Positions 44,517 through 57,283 of a DNA stretch of 64,000 nt are shown here, piece after piece. Source of the stretch: Pleodorina starrii. Its lineage: Eukaryota; Chlorophyta; Chlorophyceae; Chlamydomonadales; Volvocaceae. Each line of letters opens with the position of its first letter. The first letter of the stretch is position 1. Made by a program: the position numbers and the translations under genes. Location: contig BRXU01000028.1 in NCBI GenBank assembly GCA_030267565.1, positions 335,001 to 399,000 on the forward strand, written 5' to 3'. Under the pieces are notes generated by a model. That model made no database searches. It was given only the letters and a program-made list of their open reading frames with translations, and was not told the origin of the DNA.

Positions 44517-46081
44517 GGAGGGAGGAGGGCGCTGCAGGGACCCGGCAGGGGGGAAAGGCGCTGGGGAGGGGGTGGAGCTGGCGCTGACCGGAGGCTTGGA
44601 GGGAGCAGGGGTCTCGCTGGTGGTGCCTGGGGGGCATAGACCAGCGTGACTTGAGTGGTGGGACCGCCAGGGTGCCGGCATGGGATTTTGTGTGCCCTGC
44701 GCTGGCCGGCTTGTTGGGTCAAGCAAGGGCCGAACGTCTCTTTGCGCTTTGTGTGTGCTTGCGGAGAGGCCTGTGGTGGGAAGCGTTGCAGAGAGGCAAA
44801 AGGGCTGGCGCCCGTGCGACGAGAAGCAACGATGCGGGGGCGAGGCAGGGATGGAGCAGTGCGGCGGCGGCGCCTGCATCTGTGCGCGCCTGCCGCGGCG
44901 CGTGGCTGCTTGCTTTAGAGCAGCACGGCGCGGCCGAGGGGCTGGCACGAACGAATCGATGTTCAGTGGATGGGACCCACAAGTGCGATCGACGGCGCGT
45001 ATTGCGTACCGCACAGCTTGTGGGGTGACATGCCGCACATGCGTTGCTGTGGAGCGCCAACGCGGGAGCACGTGCACAACGAGGCGACACGTGACCTGAG
45101 CACGAGGGGGAGCATTCACAGTTTCCGTTCGCGATCGCGATTTTCAGGAAAGGAGGGGGCGGGGTACCACACGGTAGTATAGTGCACCGGTATGTGTGCG
45201 GCGAGCACGGGGCAGAAGAAACGGGACGCTTCTGCGCCCACTGGCCCATGTGGAGGCACGTCCATGTGATGGGGGGTTGGGCTGGCCTCCTGTATTGCGG
45301 TATGGGAGCCTGGAGCCACGGAGTATCGCTGCAGAGGCGGCGGCCCTTGGGGTGGCGTGTTCGGGGTCGGGCTGGTGCCGAGGGCGGGGTGCCTGCTAAC
45401 CGTCGCTGGGGGTGTGACGTCCGTGGTGCGTAGCTGCCGAGTCCCGATATGACGAGCGGCGCGCCGCTCTGCGGGCGAGGACTGGGCGCAGGAAGGGGCG
45501 CATGCTATCGCGAGTTGCGGCTAGGTGCATGTCGTAGCTGGCGCGGCGCGCGGGGAAGGGAGGCGAGAGCGACATCCTGCAGGTTCCGTTGCATGAGGGA
45601 ATGAGGCCGCAGGTACCCCCATGGAGCTGCTGCAGGAAGAGTTGGGTAACGGTACTGGTCTGCGGCTGCAATGTATATGGTGAGGCCCAGTACGGTTATT
45701 GGTGGGCGGGCCGTTAGCGGCTGTACGGGGGTGTACCTTTTAACTGACTAACGGTTGCTGTATCGCCATCGTGCGGCCGTCGCTTGCTCGCGGGGCCTTC
45801 CAATGTCCATCGCGCACTGCCAGCACTTCTGCTGTCCAAAACACGTACAAGCTTGGATGTCAGCGACCTGACGCGACAATTCGGACACCCTTTTTTCTCC
45901 AAAGACGGCTTAGTTTCACTCATATTGGCTTCATCTGTACTGAATTACTGGGCTGCTGTGCTATCGCACGAGTCAAGGAACCGAAACGAGGTCTTGCGCG
46001 TGCTCTTGCAGCCGTCCGTCTGTAAAGCGAATGCACAATTAATATAGGTAGCTTGCATTTAAGGAGCAGTTCGTTCCGACC
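44517..46081. other. Intergenic region between the EFCAB10-like and CCCH genes
   Basis: This presumably holds the EFCAB10-like 3' UTR and the CCCH promoter. The only plus-strand TGTAA noticed is at 46021-46025, too close to the next start codon to assign. No supported gene. Confidence 0.45.
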
Positions 46082-49000
46082 ATGTTTCCAAACCCATTCT
46101 TTGCGGCCATGGGCCAAGCGGCGATGGGCGGGCCCTTTGGCGCTGTAAGTTGTTGGACGCCGCGACGTGGACCTGCTACCATGCGATGTTGGTTTCGCCG
46201 CGGCTGATCCAGGATGCATGATGGCGTGCAGGGCCTGAACAACATGGGCGCAATGGCCGGGCAGGGGATGCCCGGCTTCATGGGCAACCAAGGCATGGGG
46301 GGCCCGGGCATGCAGGGCGGGCCCGGCATGCAAGGCGGGCCCGGAATGCAGGGCGGGCCGGGCATGCAGGGCGGGCCGGGCATGCAGGGCGGGCCGGGCA
46401 TGCAAGGCGGGCCTGGCATGCAGGGCGGGCCCGGCATGCAGGGCGGGCCCGGCATGCAGGGCGGGCCGGGCATGCAATCAATGCAGTCCATGGGGCCCGG
46501 GCCCATGGCCTCCAACCACGACTCCCAGGGCGCTGGCGGCGGCGGGGGCCATGGAGCCGGTGGCGGTGGGGGCGGCGGCGGCGGCAGGCAGGGCGGCGAC
46601 CTCCTAAGGAACCGCGTTTGCATGAAGTGAGCACACTGGGACACACCGGGACACACCGGGACACACGAGTACATCCGTGATGATATCCGGGGCTCGGCAG
46701 GGCGGTAGCGGAGGCCCCCGAGGGGCACCTTCCGCAGCGCCGGCTGCAGTCATGTCATGTCGAGCAGATTGGAAGAGGGCCTCTGTTCAGGTCCCCGATC
46801 TGATCTGACAGCCCGCTCGAACGCACGGCCCGCCGGGCACGCCCACCTCCCACAACCCCATCTGACGCCCCCTCCTTCCTTTTACCTTACGGACCCACGC
46901 CACGTGCTCCTAGACCCTCCTTCCCCTGTCGACCCTCCTCCTCCTCCTCCTTCCCTGCGGGCCACCCAGCGGGACACACACCCGCATGCCTGCAGCTTGT
47001 GCTGGCCCCATCCCCAAATCCGTTGGCCGCTTCTGCTCTTCTGCTAGTGCTCCGTGTTTCCCACCGCACCGCACCGCCCGCTACCCGCGCCTTCCCGCCC
47101 GCCTACCCGCACGCAACCCACCCACCCCCCAGGTTCATGCAGAATGGCGCTTGCAGCTACGGAGACACCTGCAAATACGCGCACGTCCGGGATCTGTCGC
47201 AATTAGGCGGCGGTGGCGGCGGCGGCGGCGGCGGTGGGCAGCAGGGGGAGCGCGGCGGTCGGAGAGGCCCCCGCGGAGGAGGTGGCGGAGGTGGTGGCGG
47301 TGGCGGCGGTGGTGGAGGAGGAGGCAGCGGGGGCGGCGGCGGGGCCGGCGCTGGCGCCGGCAGCGCTGCAGATGACGTGAGTACGACCCGGCCCGGCACG
47401 GCACGGCACGGGGGCCTTCCGGCCGGAGGAGGAGGAGGAGGAGGGTGTGTGTGCTGTGTGGGGGTTGTAAAGGCGGTCAGCGCGTAGGATGATGACTTGA
47501 TGAGGCCTGGGGCCGGGGGTCGCCTGAGTGCGCGCCGGGACTGAACCGACTGGCTGGCCGACCTTTACGGCCCTCTGATGCTCTCTTTAGTTGGACCACC
47601 TGCCGAACCACCGAACGCTCTGTCGTCGTCGGGCTGGTATTGTCCACCGTCCACCGCCCACCGTCCACCGCCACCGGCACCCGCAGGATCAGGGCGGCCG
47701 GGGCAAGGGCCCGGGCGCCCGCAAGACGCGGCTGTGCGAAAAGTTCATGACGCAGGGCCACTGCCCCTACGGCGACAAGTGCACCTTTGCGCACGGGTAA
47801 GCGGCGAGCGGGTAGACGGAATGCACGGGGGGCATGCAGAGAACAGGCCGCTGGGCTCCCCCCGGAAAATGGGGGCGGAAGGAAGGCAGGAAGGGGTGGT
47901 GTGGCAGCTGGGGACCCCTGGCGACTCAAGACGTGCCTGAGGCTTACGGTACGGCAACCAACCCCCAGCTGGCAGCCTGGCGGCGGCCGCTGCAACCACC
48001 AAACGCCAACCGGCACCTCGCCGACGCGCCCGCTGCCTAATGGCGGTGCCGTACTGTACCGCACAACCGTGCAGGATGGACGAGCTACGGTCGGCGTCGT
48101 CCCGGGAGGCGCAGCCATCCGAGAGCCTGCCGCTGCCACCGCCAATACCCAGCGGGCCAGCGCCTCCGTCGGGTAAGGCCCACCTGACCTGGCCGGCGTT
48201 GTCCTGACCGGACCGGACCTGACCGGCGTTGTCCTGACCGGACCGGACCGGACCGGCGTTGTTGTTCTGCCATCGCCCCCGCTTTCGATTACTGCTGCAG
48301 CCGCTGCTGCGGCTGTGGCTGCGGCCGCCCCCTGCTCCCGACGCACGGACACCTTAACTGTGCCCTATACCTCACTCCGGCACCGCACCGCTGCCGCCGC
48401 CTCGGACCCGGATCCGGATCCTGCTGCAGATCCCTACCCTGGCGCATCGAGGGCCCAGGGCGGCGCGGCCGCGCAGCAGCAGCCGGCGGCGGCGGGCAAG
48501 CAACCGGCCGCGACGACGACGCCAGCGGCGGCGGCGGTGGCGGCTGCAGGGGCGCAGGGAGGCAGCGCGGGCGGCGGGGGGCCGACGGGTGCGGGCTCGG
48601 GCAAGGTGGGTTGGCGCTGGGGCTTTGAGTGGCCCCGGGTGCGGGAAGCGCGGCGCGGGTGGTGGCTGGTGGGCATGGCGCACGCTTCCCCGGTGCCTGC
48701 CTGTGTCTATGACGCCATCCGTGCAGCATCCTTTACCGATTACCGTATGGGGGATTCCAAACTGGGTCCCCCGCGCTTCAGGAGCCTACTCGGTACTCGG
48801 TACGCACGTCCGGCGGCAGCGCGCAACGGGAGAAGGGGGTGGGTGGGTGCTGTGTGGTCATGTCTCCGCCGCTAGGAAAGGAAAGGTCGGCCCCTCGGTC
48901 CATCAACAGCCACCCCGTCAGCCAATGCCGCCGCTGCGTCGGCGCCCGCCTTTGCCACGCTGTCCCGGCCCCGCCCGCCCGTCTCGCCCACTGACCCACG

Positions 49001-49386
49001 GGCCCAACAAACCCCCTGCCTCCCGCCTGCCAAGGACGCATCTGGCATCTCCCATCCAGAACCCACTCCCCTTTGTCTGCACTTGCCTGCACGTCACGCA
49101 TTCTCACTACACCGAAACCCAGAATCTCTTTCTCTCTCTACCAGAAACTCTCCTCTACTCAGAAACTCTCTCTTCTTCTGCTCTGGCGCAGGAGGTGACG
49201 TTTGTGGACAAGGTCCGCGCGCTGTGCGGTGTGTTGTCCATCGGCAACGCCGGGGGCCTGGCGGCCGACAAGCCCCTGGCGCTGCAGACGGCCGCCATGT
49301 CGCTGCGCAACGGCAACGCCTTCAAGGAGAACCCCTTTGCGGACAGCGTCGAGCGCTACGTCCAGCAGCAGCAGCAGCAGAGCTGA
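46082..49386 (+). CDS. CCCH zinc-finger protein with two fingers and Gly/Met-rich repeats
   Basis: Seven exons join in phase: 46082-46144, 46232-46626, 47133-47376, 47687-47796, 48075-48172, 48301-48605 and 49192-49386, giving 469 residues. The N-terminus (MFPNPFFAAMGQAAMGGPFG) leads into about eleven GGPGMQ repeats, then a poly-Gly stretch. Finger 1 (C151, C160, C166, H170) and finger 2 (C251, C260, C266, H270) both have CX8CX5CX3H spacing and the TRLCEKFMTQGHCPYGDKC style of plant CCCH RNA-binding proteins. Each finger straddles or closely follows an exon junction, which supports the splicing. The C-terminus is Ala/Pro/Gln-rich and ends FKENPFADSVERYVQQQQQQ then S. An RNA-binding role is inferred from the fingers. 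The target is unknown. Confidence 0.88.
46307..46475 (+). repeat. 18-bp coding minisatellite encoding GGPGMQ
   Basis: Units of GGCATGCAGGGCGGGCCC type repeat in frame with silent third-base changes (GGGCCC/GGGCCG), inside exon 2 of the CCCH gene. Confidence 0.9.
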
Positions 49387-52300
49387 TGAATGCGGTGAAT
49401 GCGAGCCGCCCCTGTCGGGGGAAGGGGTTGGGCAAGGGGGCAAGGGAGGGCCGCCGCCGGGAGGTGGACCCGCCGGCTGTGTGTGCGGCGGACTGCAGCC
49501 GGCTGTTCCTGTCTATTTAGGCCGCCCCTAGAGAGCTCCTGCCCATGTTGCAGCCGCTTGGCTTGCTGGCTCGGTGGCTTCCTGGCTTGCTTTCCCGGGG
49601 ATGTACCGTAACTCGGGAGCGGGCGTGTGGGAGCTTTCGCGGCGTCGTCCGGCCCATCGGTCCTGGGAGCATCAGGCAGCCCGCCGTGGCCCGTGTCGGG
49701 CCGGAGGGGTGAGGCGCCGCGTGGCGCAAGAGGCGGCAGCGCCGGATGGCGTCGAGCGTTGGCGTGGGTGGGTGTGGGCGGGGGCCGGGGTGTTCCCTCC
49801 GCCGGGCGGTGGGGACGGTGGGGGCCTGGATCCCGAAGGTCGGCCGCTCCGCTTTCGTCGCTTCTGTCACTGCCTACTTACAATTTCTCTAATTTCAATC
49901 GTGCAGAGTCTCGTTACCGTAAGAGGTTGGGGGAACGGCGTGCAGGTCGGTGTGTGTGTGTGTCTTTTACGGAGCAGAGCGGGACAATGAAGAGAGCGAA
50001 ACGCGCTCGTCGATCTGCCGAGGCTCGAGGCAGTGCAGACTCTCGCCGACTCCAGACTCCAGACACTCGCTGCGTCCGTATGAAGCTTGGAGGGACACAG
50101 GTACTGCGGGCACTGCCGCCGGCCTCAACTCGCGCAGGGCCCGGGCAGGAGACGGCAGAGCACACAGAACCATCTGCCGCCAAGTTCCTCGAAAGCCACC
50201 GGTGCCGTGCGCAGCGCACACTTACAGGTTACCGGTACAGCCAAAAATCAGGTTGTCAACAACCAAAGCGCTTGCGGGGCAAGGAAGAGACGTTTGGACG
50301 AACAAGGGCGCCACCCCAAAAGGTGACCGTCTGCTGAATGAATGAAATGATTTACAGGGGGCCTAACCAGCCCAGAGCATCGCCACACGGGTTTGTGCAA
50401 ACAGTACAGAACCGGACGCGTTGGTTTTGATTGTCCTCGTCCTTGGCCGCTTCGCGTCCTCGCAGAGCGTCCGACAGGGTCCTACATCACGCCATGTCCC
50501 GCACCGTGCAACGCACCCGCTGGCGGCGCAACCCCCATAAACGTCAAAACTGCCGCTGCAACACATTAAATTGTGCCCTCACTGCCGTACGCATGCCCAA
50601 CCCAAAAAAAACACGGAAGGAAAACAAACACTCGCACCACCACCAGCATCTGGTGATGGTTTGGTACGGCAATGCCTGCCGTAGTAAGCCATGCGAAGTA
50701 CGGTGCCGTACCATCACGTGGTCCCAGTATGTTCACCCATAGACCCATTCCGCCTTTCGCGGCCAGGCCTGCCCTCAAAACTTTACCTACATCCTCTCCT
50801 GCGCACATCACATCACATCACCGCGTCGATAAATATACCGATAGCATCATCGTCATCATCATCATCACCACCTTTATTGGCGTATTGCCCCCCCTTCTTA
50901 AGGCCTACGGCAACTTCTGTACGACGGTGTCGTACTTTGCAACTTCGCAACTTGTACCGACAGCCCGCTGGCCCGCGAGCTCTACCCTCTGCAACGACCC
51001 TTCCGGGGGGGTCTGAAGCCCTTCGTATCAGAACACAACAATGGCTCACAGCCCTCCTTCGCCTCCGGGACCGTTTCCCGACGACCTTAACACTACTCAA
51101 CCTGGACTCGTTCACGTGAGCCGCAAGCCCTCAACGTACAACCGCAGGGCACCTCCGCCAGGCTACAACCGGTGCCCCGCACCGCGTTCGGGGGGGCAGG
51201 CCTCTCGACCCGCCCACAACCTGAACCTCCGAAACCCGGAAGCCTTCATCACACGCGCGTAAAAAAAGATAGAGCTGTATCGTTTCCAGCGCCCTCGGAC
51301 ACTCCTTGGGCGAGTGCACACAGCCGGGACGCAGCCGAATCGCCGGCTGCGTCCCGCGGACACCAGGCCCCCAACCCACAGGCGGGCACGGGCAAACGGT
51401 TGGGAATACGCAGCTTCAGCTAAAGTCCGCTTGCGTCCGCCGTGATCGCGCCGCGGGGGACCTGGGTTCTGCCCTCTCTTTGCCAGGGCCAGGAGGGCCA
51501 AGGCCGGCGCAGGTCACGCAAAACCTCGCGCAACATTTGCGGAAATGAAACGTAGAAAATATGTTGTACAATAGGGCCGTACCATAATACGACAGCACGC
51601 GAACACAGGATGGCCCAAAACAGCAGCGCCGAGAATCATCCGAGTTAATGCTGCGGGCTGTGCCTGACGACTAGAATTTGCAAGACTAGACAGAACGACG
51701 GTAAGCTCCGGGGATTTCCTTGTTGCTTGTTTATGCATATTCCGGTACACTGTATTTTTTTGCTTGCCGCGGCTGCAGCGAGCAGATCGCATATGAGCCA
51801 GGCCGCAGAGCTGAACAACCCGCGAAAGAAACGAAAACGCGGTGTCGTGAAAGCAGGCGCGAAAAAAGGCATCGCGGCTGCATCAAGCACCTTGCCTGCC
51901 TGAGCTCCGAAGCAGCATAACGATCGAATGGACGGCCAGCCGGCCGGAATGCACACTAAGGCTCCATGACACCTCCAGGGCACGTCCCCGCGGCGCGCGA
52001 CTTGATGGCCGCATCAACCAACAACCAACGCGGACTTGCCGCGGCGGCCGCATATCGGCGGCGCCGCCGCTCCTCGGTAAGGCGTTAGCCCCATAAGGCC
52101 CAACAACTCCGCCAAGAGACCAAAAGAGCGTTCACATCGAATCAAAAGGCCCACCTGACGAGGCCGCCGACCGCACTTTATACCTTCATCCCTTGCTGTA
52201 AACGAGCCACAGCTCTGCGAAGCGGGTAAGAGTATGAGTATGAGAATGCGCACCATCACCATCACCTGATCCCACGTCCTATTGCCTCCCTGAACCCCTC

Positions 52301-52768
52301 AATGAGTCGAGTAAGCCGGGTAGCCTATCGGAAGAGATACAGACGGCGCGCTTAAGCCCTAATCGCAAGGCGCGGCCGGCAGGCGGCCGGCAGGCGCGGC
52401 AAGCCGGCAGACGGAAGGCGAGCGGCCAACGACTCCCCCTGCCTTCGCCTTCGCCTTTCCAGTTACCTCGACCCCAAACGCACTCGCTTCGAACCCCATT
52501 CCAGAAATATAACCCGGTCCTACGCATACTTTATTATTCGCGGGGGCTGCCCCTACCCACATACCCCCTCCCCCTCACCCCACCGCGCCCTCTATCTCTC
52601 CCACCACCACCACCACCGCCACCACCATCTCCCCAAAACATGCCTGTAGTAACACCCAAAACCCCGCTACCTCTCACATTGCCGTGTACTTGTCTCTGTC
52701 TCTCATTTGCCTCCCGCTCCTTCCGTCCCTGCGCCCTGCCTCTCGCCCTCCCGCCCGCCCGTCCTCAC
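49387..52768. other. Convergent intergenic region between the CCCH and LarB-like genes
   Basis: A 3.4 kb stretch holds the 3' ends of two convergent genes. There is an ATC/CAT trinucleotide run near 50840-50870 and A-rich and T-rich patches at 50600-50640 and 51540-51600. Several frames of 100-140 codons occur but have no recognisable domain or splice support. I see no gene here that I can defend. Confidence 0.45.
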
Positions 52769-54811
52769 TCAGTTTTGTGCGCCCGAGCGCGCCGGCACTT
52801 CCAGTGCGGCCGCCGCCTCCGCCGCCGCGGCCGCCGCCGCCTCCGCCGCCGAGCGCACCGCGTGCAGCCGCGACGCCATCTTCAGCATACGCACCGCCAT
52901 CGCGGCGGCGCCGTAGCCGTTGTCGATGTTGCACAGCGCAATCCCGGGCGTGTTGGCGCTGAGGGAGGCAAGCAGCGGCGCCATTCCGCCCAGAGCTGCG
53001 CCGAAACCAGCGCTCGTGGGGACCGCGACCTGCGGCGCCGCGAGGAACAAAGCGAGCGTTCAAGCGATTGAGCGAGCGAGCAAGCGATCGAACGAGTGAG
53101 CGAGCGATCGAACGAGCGGGCGAGCGATCGAACGAGTGAGCGCAATCGAACGAGCGGGCGAGCGATCGAACGAGTGAGCGCAATCGAACGAGCGGGCGAG
53201 CGATTGAACGAGTGAGCGCAATCGAACGAGCGGGCGAGCGATCCAGCGAAGAAATGAGCTCGCACAGAGCGGCATTGAACGATGAGGTCCCCACACACAC
53301 ATACCGGTATACCCGCAACGCCCCCATACAGCAATCACGGTACCCGAACCCACATCCCGATCCTGTTGGCAAAACAAGGACAAGCCCCCAAACAAGCAGC
53401 AATGCGGACGGCACGGCCGAGGGTGCCGCGGGCGCCGCCCGCCCGCCGCCGACGCCGCGCAGCGACTTCAGGAGAGTCGACCAGACAACCACACACCCAC
53501 CACGGGGCACTGCGTGACGCCCGCCACCAGCGATGGCAACGCGCAGTCCGTGCCGGCCACCACCACCACCACGTCCGCGGCGCGCAACGAGTCCACGTTG
53601 GCCAGCAGGCCGTGCAGGTTGGCGGCACCCACGTCCCGGATGGCGAAGCAGTAGGCGCCCATGTAGTCGCACAGCACGCGGACCTCCTCCGCGATGGCCT
53701 GGTCGGCGGTGTCGGCGGACACCACCGCCACGGAGCCGGGCAGGCGGCGCTGCTTGGGCAACTGGTCGGCGCTGGCGGATTTGAGCTTCAGCGTGCGAGC
53801 GCGGGCGTTATACTCCACGCCTGCAGGGGCGCGTGGGTGTGGGTGTATGGTTGGGAAATGGGAAATGGGGTGGGTGGTCGGAGTGGCCGCGAGATGAGAT
53901 TGCAGCGGTGGAACGGAGAAAGGATGGGATGGTAAAAAAGAAGATACCGCAGCGAAGGGACGGGTGGGTGGTCCATGTGCACGTGCGTGTGTGCGCTTGT
54001 TCGTGGTTGTGTTGTGCGGGGAAGGCTGCGCCTTCGCGCGGTGCTGCGTCTCGCGTGTGTTGGGGCGTGTGGGTGTGCATGGCTGCGGCAGGTAGTGGTA
54101 GTGGGGTCGAGGGCCGGTACGGAAGAAGAGGAAAGTCGAAAGCAATGCCACCAGATGCCGCCAGCCACTGCCCAGGCCTTCGCCCCGGCGTTCGCAGCGG
54201 CGGTGGGCGCCGCTTATCTTGGCCCGGCAGAGCCCACCCACCCACCCACCCACCCACCTGGAGCGTGCATGCGAACCGCGGAGTAGGTCGCGGGATCGAT
54301 CCGCGCGGCAATCGCGACACGTTGCCGCTCGGTCAGGCTCAGCTGCGGCCGAGATGAAAAGTGTGAAGTGGGAAGCGGGAAGTTGGTGGGGGGAGCGGGC
54401 GGGCGGGAGGTGTCCCGGAGGGAGGTCTGAGGTCTGTGGAGATGCGGGCGGCGGCACGAGTACAGCAACACGACAAGGCGCCTTCCCAGGCCGCATCTCA
54501 GCTCCGCCGCACTGCACGTCCAATTCGGCACGTTTAAGTCGGCCCGTGAGCCTCGGCTACTCCCACACATACATACGGCCTCTCCTTTCAGTGCCTCTTT
54601 TTTTATCTTCTGCGCTCCTTTGCATGATTCAGTTACCGGTATGCTCTACCGGTGGTAGTTTCGGCAGGCATCTCGGAACAAGTTCTCGCGCTCTCACCAG
54701 TTTCATCGCGATCTGGTCGGCCGACTTGCCCGGGCCCCACACCACCTCAGGGATGTGGTGCGGGTCCGTCGAGGACGACGCCAACGAGTCCATCGCGAAC
54801 TCGGAGTTGAG
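52769..54811 (-). CDS. larB: LarB-type (PurE-related) enzyme; N-terminal exon(s) not resolved
   Basis: LarB makes the pyridinium-3,5-dicarboxylate mononucleotide precursor of the nickel-pincer cofactor. Relatives include cyanobacterial CpmA. Four exons join in phase: 54698-54811, 54258-54342, 53501-53820 and 52769-53029. Landmarks are IPEVVWGPGKSADQIAMKL, SLTERQRVAIAARIDPATYS, GVEYNARARTLKL, SVAVVSADTADQAIAEEVRV, RDVGAANLHGLLANVDSLRA, DVVVVVAGTDCALPSLVAGV, CPVVAVPTSAGFGAALGG and NIDNGYGAAAMAV. The first visible exon starts at an acceptor (ATGCAG before 54811), so the N-terminal LarB segment must lie upstream, perhaps at 54.9-55.2 kb. No candidate there is convincing. Where bacterial LarB has NSCA-G before VNIDNG (the Cys being the reported nucleophile), this protein reads SANTPGIALCNIDNG. 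The reaction it catalyses is therefore uncertain. Confidence 0.85.
53060..53250. repeat. Intronic minisatellite of about 38-bp units
   Basis: CAATCGAACGAGCGGGCGAG recurs at about 38-base spacing (near 53143, 53181 and 53219), with related GAGCGATCGAACGAG units before it, inside the LarB-like intron 53030-53500. Confidence 0.8.
53902..53960 (+). repeat. Two adjacent dispersed intronic motifs
   Basis: GCAGCGGTGGAACGGAGAAA (53902-53921) is an exact 20-base match to 1164-1183 in an ASCC3 intron. Nine bases on, GGTAAAAAAGAAGATACCGC plus AGCGAAGGGA (53931-53960) is the longest copy of the GGTAAAAARAAGATRCCGCAG family. Both lie in the LarB-like intron 53821-54257. Confidence 0.65.
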
Positions 54812-57283
54812 CTGCATGGCAGGGAAGGCCGGGATTGTCAGAGTTACTTTGCCGTTTCTACAAGACGTCTAGTTAGACGTATTTTGTTGTCAGTTGTATC
54901 GCCAAGCAAGGTGGTGGTGAGGTTGGGGGGTGGGGCGGTACACGCCGCGTTCTCTGCGCGGGTGCGGACAGCAGAGTGGCGCGCTCGTACCTGTGAGTGG
55001 TGGCTTGATCCGCGGCCGTTCCCATTCGACAGCTGCGTGAAGGGGGCGCTGTGGTGGTCCGCTGTGGAGCTGGTTCCCCCCATGCCTGCCGGGGGAAGGC
55101 ATCGCAACAGCCGCAGCAGCAGCGGACAGCGAAGAAGAAGAGGGACATTGTCACGATAAGGGCGAGTAATGCTTGAGGAGGACGTCCAGCATGCGCTGGG
55201 TGTGGCACCACGAAAATGCGTAAATGTGTGGTTGGAAAGGTTCCGGCGGTTGCTGTCGTTTGCACGCCTGGTCATCGGCTGGCACAGGCTGCACTTGTGC
55301 CATTGCGCGGCCTCCGCCAGGGCGGGCGGGCCAACAGTCTACGTCGCGCAAACGTGCGCAAGCTGATAACATTGCAGTGTTGTAACATCGAAAATACTCA
55401 GACTTGGTGCCGCGTTTGCGCGGTTGGAAACGCAACATACAAACGGGCGCCCGGTCGCGGCGGGGCCCTCAAAAAGTGCGAGCGCCTCACCTGCCTCGAC
55501 CGACATGTGACCTCTTCCGCCACATCTCCGGCGTCCTCCAGCTGTCCTGGCTGAAAAGCGCGTCTTCATCGCAGAAGACGAGCGCTGGACGGCTAACATT
55601 TCTCTTAACAGGCTCGGCCTCGAAGTGGAACGGAGAGGGACACCGACCTTGCTCAGCGGGGTGGCTAAATGATGCACACTAAAAATGAGTAGCTCGCGCT
55701 GCGGGACCCTCCTGCCGAAAGGAAAAGGTGTGTACGACGACGGGCTCGCTTTTCATCGCTTTCCCCTTGGCCCTCCGGCTGGGGTTTTCGTTCAAGTAGC
55801 AGGCCACTTCTTAAAGTTATGTGTGCTATCGGACTGTTTGTTCCCATATTTTATTGCCTTGCTGTAGCTGGGTTTCGGATGCCCTTGTCCACGTCAGCAA
55901 ATAGTAGTCCTGCGCGACAAGGAATCTTCCACGTTGATCAATATTGTTATTGTTGTAGTTAGCCGAGACCTGATAGCTTATTTATTTTCGTTGTATTACC
56001 ATTGAAGCGGCTGTGTGGCCCTAGGTCTTTGCAACGACAACGCAAAGACCAGGCGTCGTGATAAAATAATATGTGTTCACGATATTTTGGAGCATCATGC
56101 ATGGTTTCCTTACACTCCTGTCTAAGAAACCCTGTCGAGCTGTCGAGGTAGTGTCGGACTTCGGTGGACCAACGGATAGACACACCGGCTCAACGATGCA
56201 GACCATGCAGTACAAAAGACCCGATGCTATCAGCGCAAGCTTGCTTTATAAAACTAAATCCCACGAGCAACATGTAAAGCCACGCCTGGCCGAGGCGCAA
56301 GGCGTGCGGTGGAGTCCCGCGACTTGTGCCGGCAGGTGCCGGCTAAGAGCACAATTACACCGCTAAGCCCAACTTTACAAGGTAGCTCCGTTTAGAACGC
56401 CACCACTGGCACTTGTGACAAGCCCAAGGGCTTATGGCCTGCTCCAACGAGCTCAGGCTTCATGGGGGTGCCGCGATCGTTGTCACGAACGGCCGGCAAG
56501 GCCGGCAGGACCGTTCGACAAAGGCAAACACCCCATGGAACGGGCAGTGCTCCGCTGCTGCTCCCCAAGGCCAGATCAGTAAGCTCGCATAATATTGTTG
56601 TTATCCGTAAGAAGACGTCATTCATTCGGGAAATAGCGGGCAACGCTGCTCGGCCGCGGGGAGTGCCGACTTGACCCTTACCGGACGACGTGACGAGCCC
56701 CTGTAGATTGTCTGCAACCTCAGAGCCTATGCTAATATACCACAACAAAACGTATCGATAATGAGTTCAAACATGCATGCCTGCAAGCTGCAAACAGGGC
56801 CTGGCACCCTGGCTGTAACAGCAAGTGGCAGCGGTTCCTGTTAGAACGGCCGTTGCCCGTTGCAGATGAGCAGTCTGTTACTCTGCTTCGGCAAGTAAGG
56901 AATCCATAAACAAACATGGGAGACGTGTCCTGTGTTGTAACAAATCACCCGATAGACAGGACATCACGCTATAGTTGAACTGGGTACGCTGGCGCAGTAG
57001 CTCTAGCAGGAATGGAGGATAGCCGCGTCATACCTGCTTTGTTACACGGGATGTTGTCTGTGACTAACTTACTATAGCTTTGGATGCTTTTCAGCTGCCT
57101 CACATCGATCTTACGTCAAGGTTTCGGCAGAAGTACGGCGCCTCCGAGTTTCGTTTTCGCCGAACGCTTAGCACTATTACATTGACGCTTTCATGCATAC
57201 ATTTTTCTTATCAACCTTACGTACCTGAGCCTTGTGAACATTCCATCCCGCCGACTCAGCTAGTTAACTTTTTCGCTGTCACC
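54812..57283. other. Region between the LarB-like and PWP1 genes
   Basis: This should contain the missing LarB-like N-terminal exon(s) and the PWP1 promoter and leader. MLDVLLKHYSP (ATG complement at 55195-55197) is one weak candidate N-terminus. From about 55300 the DNA is AT-richer than elsewhere and I recognise no gene. Confidence 0.4.

Noticed and set aside
46021..46025. TGTAA as poly(A) signal of the EFCAB10-like gene
   Set aside because: It is 1.5 kb past the stop and only 56 bases before the next start codon, so it cannot be assigned.
49387..52768. Several 100-140 codon frames between convergent genes
   Set aside because: No recognisable motif, no consistent exon structure and no start context. 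They are likely chance frames in GC-rich DNA.
55151..55197. MLDVLLKHYSP as the LarB-like first exon
   Set aside because: It resembles a LarB N-terminus only vaguely and lacks a consensus donor before its stop, so it was left out of the gene model.
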